The position numbers were made by a program, and so were the translations under genes. 64,000 nucleotides of DNA from Sandaracinaceae bacterium (lineage in GTDB: Bacteria; Myxococcota_A; Polyangia; Polyangiales; JADJQN01). The stretch is from assembly GCA_016712745.1 (NCBI GenBank), contig JADJQN010000003.1:124001-188000 (forward strand). Reading direction: 5' to 3'. The notes under the pieces were generated by a model. The model searched no databases and was not told the origin of the DNA. It saw nothing but the letters and a program-made list of their open reading frames with translations. Shown one piece after another: positions 58,660 to 64,000 of the stretch (within the stretch, counting starts at the first letter, position 1; each line of letters begins with the position of its first letter).

Positions 58660-60246
58660 TCACCACTCGACGATTGGAACGTTCACGCCGCCACCACCGG
58701 TGCCGCCGCCAGTCGACGGACCGGCGTCGCGCCGACGACGACCACCATCGCGGTGATGCCCCGCGTCGCGCGGCCCGGCGTCGTTCACCGTCTGCCCTGC
58801 GTTAGCTCCGACGGGCGCAGCACCCGCCGCTGAATCTTCAGGCGCGGAACGCACGATAGCTTCGCTCGTGCCCGCATCGAGAATCGCAGGCTGTGCCACA
58901 CCAGTGGGCGACGAATCGCTACGAGTCGGAGACGTAATCGCGCCGACCGGGTTTGCCAGTTGCGTGACGACCGGATCGCCGATCGGGGCCATATGCCGGA
59001 CGAGAACGCCTGCCCCCACGCCGAGGCAAAGAACACCCACGCCCGCGGCGGCCCAACGCATATCGAATTTCGGTCGCGGCTTGCTGATCGCGACGGCCGG
59101 AGTTGCCTGTGCAACCGGTGCAACCGTAGCTTCCGAGTTGGGTGGCTCCCATGCGACGGGCGCCGCTTCGGCTTTGATGCGACGGTCGGCGACTGTGAAG
59201 ACTTCGAGCGACTTGCTCGATTTGCTACCGGACAACGACCCGTCGCGCGGTGGTGGCGCGATGCTAACGCTTGGCGTGTTGCCCGACGCGCTGCCCACGA
59301 TGCTCGCGCGCTGTGCCTCGAGCTCAGCGCCCATGACTGCGTAGAGCAGACTTGAAAGGTCAGCCGCGTCGAGCGTGAGGGCGCTCGGCATCGCTTCGGC
59401 AAGCATGCGGCGAAAATCCGACGCCGATTGAACGCGCTTTTCGACATCGGGGGCGAGCGCTGCCATCACGGCCGCGTCCAGCGCGGGACTCACTTCCGGG
59501 GCGTACGTGCTAGGCGGCGGCACGTTCGGCGCGCGCACCATGTCGAGCAACGCGAAATCGTCCTCGCCAGAAAACATCCGCCGCACGGTGAGCATCTCCC
59601 ACAGCACAACGCCGAGCGCGTAGACGTCGCTACGGCGATCAAGCGATCGGCCGTACGCTTGCTCGGGCGACATATAACTGATCTTGCCCTTGAGCGAGGT
59701 CGACGTTGTTTGCACCGCTCGACCACGCGCCTTGGCAATACCGAAGTCGATTAGCTTCACGTGACCACGCGACGAGATGAGCACGTTCTGCGGACTTACA
59801 TCGCGATGTACGATGTTGAGCAAGTTGCCTTCGTCGTCGACCGTCTCGTGTGCCGCATGCAAACCTTCTGCAACGCGAACCGCGATGTGCACTGCAAGCT
59901 CAGGCGCGAGGCGACGACTGTCGCGGGCGAGCGTGCCGAGTAGTTGCGAAAGCGAGCAACCGTGCACGTACTCCATGACCAAGAATTTGGTGCCGTCGAA
60001 CTCGCCGAGCTCCTCGACGTGCACGACGTTTGGGTGGTCGATGCGCGCCGAGATCAGCGCCTCGTCGACAAACATGCGGACGAAGTTCTGATCTTTGGCG
60101 AGATGCGGATGGATGACTTTGATCGCAACGAGCTTGGCGAAGCCGGCGGCTCCTTGGCGTTTGCCAAGAAAGAGCGTGGCCATCCCGCCCACGCGCAGGT
60201 GGGCAATGATTTCATAGTCGCGGAGCTTGCTGCCGACGTCGATCAC
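58660..60246 (-). CDS. Transmembrane Ser/Thr protein kinase
   Basis: 528 residues. The kinase domain is at about 10-280: Lys43 in VAIKV, HRDVSPQN with catalytic Asp149, DFG at 167-169, and the activation segment GKISYMSPEQAYG. A long linker follows, then a single membrane span near residue 400 (WAAAGVGVLCLGVGAGVLVR) and a Pro/Ala/Asp-rich extracytoplasmic tail ending in a Gly-rich stretch. There is no recognisable sensor domain; the tail may attach to the cell wall. The glycine loop is atypical (LRVGGMATLFLG). Divergent from the metalloprotease gene 123 bases away. Confidence 0.88.
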   Translation of the reverse strand: MIDVGSKLRDYEIIAHLRVGGMATLFLGKRQGAAGFAKLVAIKVIHPHLAKDQNFVRMFVDEALISARIDHPNVVHVEELGEFDGTKFLVMEYVHGCSLSQLLGTLARDSRRLAPELAVHIAVRVAEGLHAAHETVDDEGNLLNIVHRDVSPQNVLISSRGHVKLIDFGIAKARGRAVQTTSTSLKGKISYMSPEQAYGRSLDRRSDVYALGVVLWEMLTVRRMFSGEDDFALLDMVRAPNVPPPSTYAPEVSPALDAAVMAALAPDVEKRVQSASDFRRMLAEAMPSALTLDAADLSSLLYAVMGAELEAQRASIVGSASGNTPSVSIAPPPRDGSLSGSKSSKSLEVFTVADRRIKAEAAPVAWEPPNSEATVAPVAQATPAVAISKPRPKFDMRWAAAGVGVLCLGVGAGVLVRHMAPIGDPVVTQLANPVGAITSPTRSDSSPTGVAQPAILDAGTSEAIVRSAPEDSAAGAAPVGANAGQTVNDAGPRDAGHHRDGGRRRRDAGPSTGGGTGGGGVNVPIVEW

Positions 60247-60369
60247 TTAGAATCTTGCGAAAGAATACCCGAAGACGCCCTTAGATGGCAGCCCATTGCG
60301 CGTCCCTGTATCGCAAACTAACTTTCGCGCCCCCGTGCGTATTTAGCCTGGGGCTCGAAGGGATTCGTC

Positions 60370-63300
60370 ATGCACAAAGCGCTACGCCTGGTCGCTCTTC
60401 TCACCGTCTCCGCATTCGCTGTCTCGTGTCAGTACGCGGTAGGCCCAGTGAATCGTGTCCAGCCCAATGCGCTCTCGAAGACCGCGTTCGCCGGAGAGTG
60501 GTACTTCCTGCAAACGGTCATCGACACGCCGTACACGGAGGGCTTCACCTTCGTTGGCGAGCAGAGCGAGCTGACCAAGATCACGTGGGAGATCCAAGAG
60601 CACTACCTCCTCGCGCGGCGCAGCTACGAATGGATCAATGGCGCAGAAGGCACCGGCATTACCGGTGAAGCGACGGAGACCGGCGCCGCCGTTGCGATGT
60701 ACGCGATCGAATCGCACTTCGACATTCGCCGCGAGTACAACTCGACCACGGGTGAAGAGAGCAACGTCGTCGTCGAAAACTCGAGCGACCGCCCGTGGAA
60801 TCAACGCGACTACATGCGCGTGGATTGGTCGAAGAATTTCATCAATGGCACGGACGTCCTGAGCATCGCCAAATACGACCCGGGCATCGTCGCCGAACCG
60901 GTTGCCTATTATGTGCAAGACCCCACCGACCCGAACCATCCAAAGTTCGAGACGGACGAGAGCGGCGTCGTCAACTACATGGACATCGTCAACAAGATGT
61001 TTGTGCAGCCGACCACCATCACGTACGACGGCGAGAGCTTCCCCTCATGCTGGCTTTACTATCACGAGTGGGTCGACTGCTCGTCGTCCGAGATCACGAT
61101 ACGTAACTCGTTCTTGCGCGTTGATGAATCGCGCGACTACCAACCGATGGACTATACCGGCGACCGCATGGAGCGCGCGGGGTACTTTGTCGCAGCTCGG
61201 CCGGGTTACGATCCTCAGTACGGCGCCGTCGAATCAGCGCGCCACCGCTTCGTCGATCGCCACAACCTTTGGGACCTGAGTCACCGCACGACGACCGACG
61301 CCCAAGGCCTTTCTACGCTGGTAGAATGCACCACGAGCGAGGACTGCTCCGACGGCCGGGGTTCGGTGTGTGACATGGATTTGGCGAAGGCGAATCGCAC
61401 GCGCCACGGCGCGTGCACGATTCCCTACCGTGATCGCGACGTACGCAAGATTGCGTATTGGGTCACGCCGAACTTCCCCACGGACTTGTGGAACGAGGCG
61501 CAGCATCTCGTCGATGGTTGGAACGGCGCGTTCGTTCAAACTGTCGCTTCGTTGCGCGAGAACGAGTGCCTCGGCCACGGTGGTGACGCGGCAAGTTGTG
61601 CCCCCGAACGCACTCGCGACGATGGACAGCGCGTCTTCGTGCTCTGCCACAGCCCGGTCGTCGATGAGGATGATGACGCATGCGGCGCGGTCGGCTCGTC
61701 CGCGACGATTGGAGATCTGCGCTATTCAATGATCGGCTGGGTTGACGACCCCCACGCGGACAGTCCGCTTGGTTACGGTCCCTCGGCGGTTGATCCGACA
61801 ACGGGTGAGATCATCAGCGGCAGCGCATTCGTCTACGGCGCGGGTGTTGATCAGCTCGCCACATACGCGCGCGACATCGTCGCGTTGCTCAATGGCACGA
61901 TCACGGAAGAGGACGTCACGAGCGGTCGCAACGTCGAAGCCTGGGTCGAACGCATGCAAGCACCCGGCAGCTCTGTCACCGGCCGCCCCGCCAGCGATCA
62001 CGCCATTCAAGTCGACGGCCACGACGCCGCACGCTTCAATCGCGCGATGGACTTTCAATGGGCGCATCCCCGTGCAGGTGTTCGATCAGCGCGGCCGCAC
62101 AGCGCACGCGAAGCCAATGAAGCGCGCACTCAGGCGCGAGATCGTCTCTACGCTCAGGGCGCGTACGGACGGGGCGACGATCGCGGCCCGGCGCGCCTTC
62201 AAGGCCTGCGTGGAACACCAATCGAACGCATGCTCACCACCCCGGAAGTGCGTATGGCAGCGGGCGTCGATCCGCAGCTCCCGGTCACGGAGGATGTACT
62301 CGACCGCGCTTCGCCGCTGCGCGGCATGGATTTGCGCCGCATGAACGCGGCCCAGCGTTTACGTTCGCGCATGCGTGCGCGCAACTGCGTCATGCAAGCT
62401 GACTTCGCGGATGACGGCCTTCTCGGGTTGGCGCGCGCCATCAAAGACGCGCACGATTCCGGTGATGGAACCGTAACATTCTACGGCGTCCCCTATCGCA
62501 TTACCAACGACGCGGGCGACATCGACTACGAACGGGTGCGAGACGTCCTGCGTCATCCGGCCTTTGAAGCGGTCACGGCGCACGAAGTTGGCCACACGCT
62601 CGGCCTTCGCCATAACTTCAGCGGCTCCTACGATTCGTTGAACTACAGCGCGACCTATTGGGAGTTGCGCGACGACGGCGATATGCGTCCGCGCATGTAC
62701 GATCCGTTGTCTTCGACTGAAATCTCCGGACGCATTCGCGAGTATCAGTATTCAACAGTCATGGACTACGGGCACAACTATGTCGTGTCCGACGCGGCTG
62801 GCATCGGTCACTACGACGTCGCTGCCATCAAACTTGGCTACGGCGACCTCATGGAAGTTTTCGCCAACGCCCAGAACCCGCACGAGATGGCTTACATCGC
62901 GGCGATGCAGCACTTCGGCTGGGAAGTAATCCTGAAAGAGTCGAGCTACCTCGAGGGCGGCGAGATTACGGCATACCAGTACACCGACATGCCAGGCGTC
63001 CTCGGCGGACGTGATCGGCTTGAGCAGCGCGCCGACGTCCCGTTCACAAGCATCGTGCCTGAGAACGACCCGTCGAATCCCGACGTGGTCGACTACGACA
63101 ACGTGATGGATGGGCGGGGGCGCCCGATCGTTCCGTACCTATTCTGCAGCGATGAACAATCCGACTTGAGCCCCGATTGCCAGCTTTACGACGCAGGGGC
63201 TGATCCGTACGAAGCGATTCAATCGCTCATCGACGCCTACTGGAACTACTACATTTTCGCGAACTTTCGCCGGGGCCGCCTTGGCTACGACGTCGACGCC

Positions 63301-64000
63301 TATGCCGATCGTATTTACTGGCGCTACTTCTCGAAGCTGCAGTCGGCGACGCAAGTCTACGTGCTCAACCGCTCGTACATGGAACAGAACTGGGCGGGCG
63401 ATCCCAGCCTCGATGCGTTCTGGACGCGGCCCGATGGATACGCGTCGTGGACGACAGGCACCGGCGCTACGTTCGATCTCTTCCGCCAAGTTATCGCGAA
63501 TCCCGAGCCAGGCGCGTACGGACTCGAGACGCGTCCTGACGGAAGCGATGCGCTCACGCTCACGGGCGCGGGTACGCCGATTCGAAACGTGCGTTCGCCC
63601 GATGCGCGTTACCTGGAGACGTCGTGGAACTTCAACGACGGCTACTATTGGTTCGACGAGCTGGAGCGCGCCGGCTACTTCACCGACAAGACGCTGGCGC
63701 TCATGATGATGACTGATCCGACGACCTACTTCATCGGTAAGGACACGTCGGCTGACGCGCGTACCTACGAGATCAATTACTACTCGGCGTACGCGCCCGC
63801 TCTCACCGAATTTATGGCATCGCTGATGTCCGAGGATTGGACGCGCTTCGCCCCGCGCATCGCATCGGGAGAGCTTGTCTATCCAAACACCGACGAGTTG
63901 ATGAACGGCACGGCTACCGGTGTCCCGGTCGATCCGCAAACGACCTTCTCGATTCAGCTATGGGCCGCTGTCTTCGGCATGGCGCTCATTCCCGAGACGT
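60370..64000 (+). CDS. Large zinc metalloprotease lipoprotein (metzincin type), 3' end beyond the window
   Basis: The frame is open from the ATG at 60370 (GAAGGG 7 bases upstream) to the last base: 1210 codons without a stop. The signal peptide MHKALRLVALLTVSAFAVSC ends in a lipobox (Cys20). The protease motif HEVGHTLGLRHNF is at residues 738-750, giving HExxHxxGxxH, and STVMDYGHNY follows about 55 residues later as a Met-turn. A Cys-containing region (ECTTSEDCSDGRGSVCDM) lies near residue 320. The overall plan, a long N-terminal region followed by a zincin with a C-terminal helical part, fits the large zinc-dependent metalloproteases of delta-type bacteria. Predicted outer-membrane-attached or surface protease. 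Confidence 0.88.
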   Translation, partial: MHKALRLVALLTVSAFAVSCQYAVGPVNRVQPNALSKTAFAGEWYFLQTVIDTPYTEGFTFVGEQSELTKITWEIQEHYLLARRSYEWINGAEGTGITGEATETGAAVAMYAIESHFDIRREYNSTTGEESNVVVENSSDRPWNQRDYMRVDWSKNFINGTDVLSIAKYDPGIVAEPVAYYVQDPTDPNHPKFETDESGVVNYMDIVNKMFVQPTTITYDGESFPSCWLYYHEWVDCSSSEITIRNSFLRVDESRDYQPMDYTGDRMERAGYFVAARPGYDPQYGAVESARHRFVDRHNLWDLSHRTTTDAQGLSTLVECTTSEDCSDGRGSVCDMDLAKANRTRHGACTIPYRDRDVRKIAYWVTPNFPTDLWNEAQHLVDGWNGAFVQTVASLRENECLGHGGDAASCAPERTRDDGQRVFVLCHSPVVDEDDDACGAVGSSATIGDLRYSMIGWVDDPHADSPLGYGPSAVDPTTGEIISGSAFVYGAGVDQLATYARDIVALLNGTITEEDVTSGRNVEAWVERMQAPGSSVTGRPASDHAIQVDGHDAARFNRAMDFQWAHPRAGVRSARPHSAREANEARTQARDRLYAQGAYGRGDDRGPARLQGLRGTPIERMLTTPEVRMAAGVDPQLPVTEDVLDRASPLRGMDLRRMNAAQRLRSRMRARNCVMQADFADDGLLGLARAIKDAHDSGDGTVTFYGVPYRITNDAGDIDYERVRDVLRHPAFEAVTAHEVGHTLGLRHNFSGSYDSLNYSATYWELRDDGDMRPRMYDPLSSTEISGRIREYQYSTVMDYGHNYVVSDAAGIGHYDVAAIKLGYGDLMEVFANAQNPHEMAYIAAMQHFGWEVILKESSYLEGGEITAYQYTDMPGVLGGRDRLEQRADVPFTSIVPENDPSNPDVVDYDNVMDGRGRPIVPYLFCSDEQSDLSPDCQLYDAGADPYEAIQSLIDAYWNYYIFANFRRGRLGYDVDAYADRIYWRYFSKLQSATQVYVLNRSYMEQNWAGDPSLDAFWTRPDGYASWTTGTGATFDLFRQVIANPEPGAYGLETRPDGSDALTLTGAGTPIRNVRSPDARYLETSWNFNDGYYWFDELERAGYFTDKTLALMMMTDPTTYFIGKDTSADARTYEINYYSAYAPALTEFMASLMSEDWTRFAPRIASGELVYPNTDELMNGTATGVPVDPQTTFSIQLWAAVFGMALIPET

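Overview
The window reads as about 64 kb of chromosome from a high-GC delta-type bacterium, most likely a myxobacterium (Myxococcota, Polyangia-like). This is inferred from four Hanks-type Ser/Thr kinase domains, two of them with the HRDVSPxN catalytic loop. TPR/PEGA proteins, Cys-rich MopE-like lipoproteins, Asp/Ala/Gly-rich linkers and many secreted or lipoprotein genes fit the same picture. No rRNA or species marker is present, so the genus stays open.

Left chromosomal arm (1-9.4 kb): the end of a family 1 glycosidase, an RNase III gene translationally coupled to a kinase with a second, degenerate kinase domain, a type II NADH dehydrogenase, a beta-helix protein, transketolase, an acetyltransferase and a glycerophosphodiesterase.

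Middle (9402-41662): a genomic island of about 32.2 kb inserted in the 3' end of a tRNA-Leu(UAG) gene. A perfect 54-bp direct repeat bounds it. A tyrosine integrase, now split by a frameshift, lies at the tRNA end and runs through the att site. A primase-helicase with two small HTH proteins forms the replication module. No conjugation or virion gene is visible, so the island resembles a satellite or other non-conjugative element. Its cargo is largely defence. It carries a type I restriction-modification operon (hsdM, hsdS, an AlbA/GHKL ATPase gene, a heptad-repeat small ORF, a frameshifted hsdR, a YgjP-like metallopeptidase), preceded by a PD-(D/E)xK-like plus PIN-like gene pair. It also carries a coupled AlbA-domain plus PD-QxK nuclease-like pair, a TPR-HEPN protein and an AbiEi/AbiEii toxin-antitoxin. 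Two homologous serine recombinases point outward around 15.3-33.0 kb. The left part holds a cassette of envelope or secreted proteins of unknown role.

Right chromosomal arm (41.7-64 kb): a TPR-PEGA protein and a Cys-rich lipoprotein, a dihydrolipoamide acyltransferase, and a TerB / sigma-like / anti-sigma-like cluster. Next comes an unusual 0.9-kb repeat-rich intergenic region containing two inverted copies of a structured element whose stems covary. Then come an outer-membrane barrel / FecR lipoprotein / Ser-Thr kinase operon, an M23 peptidase, further lipoproteins, another kinase and the first 1210 codons of a large metzincin-type metalloprotease lipoprotein.

The observations most worth follow-up are the covarying structured element (48567-49117), the integrase whose C-terminus changes on excision, and the tightly coupled defence gene pairs and operon in the island.
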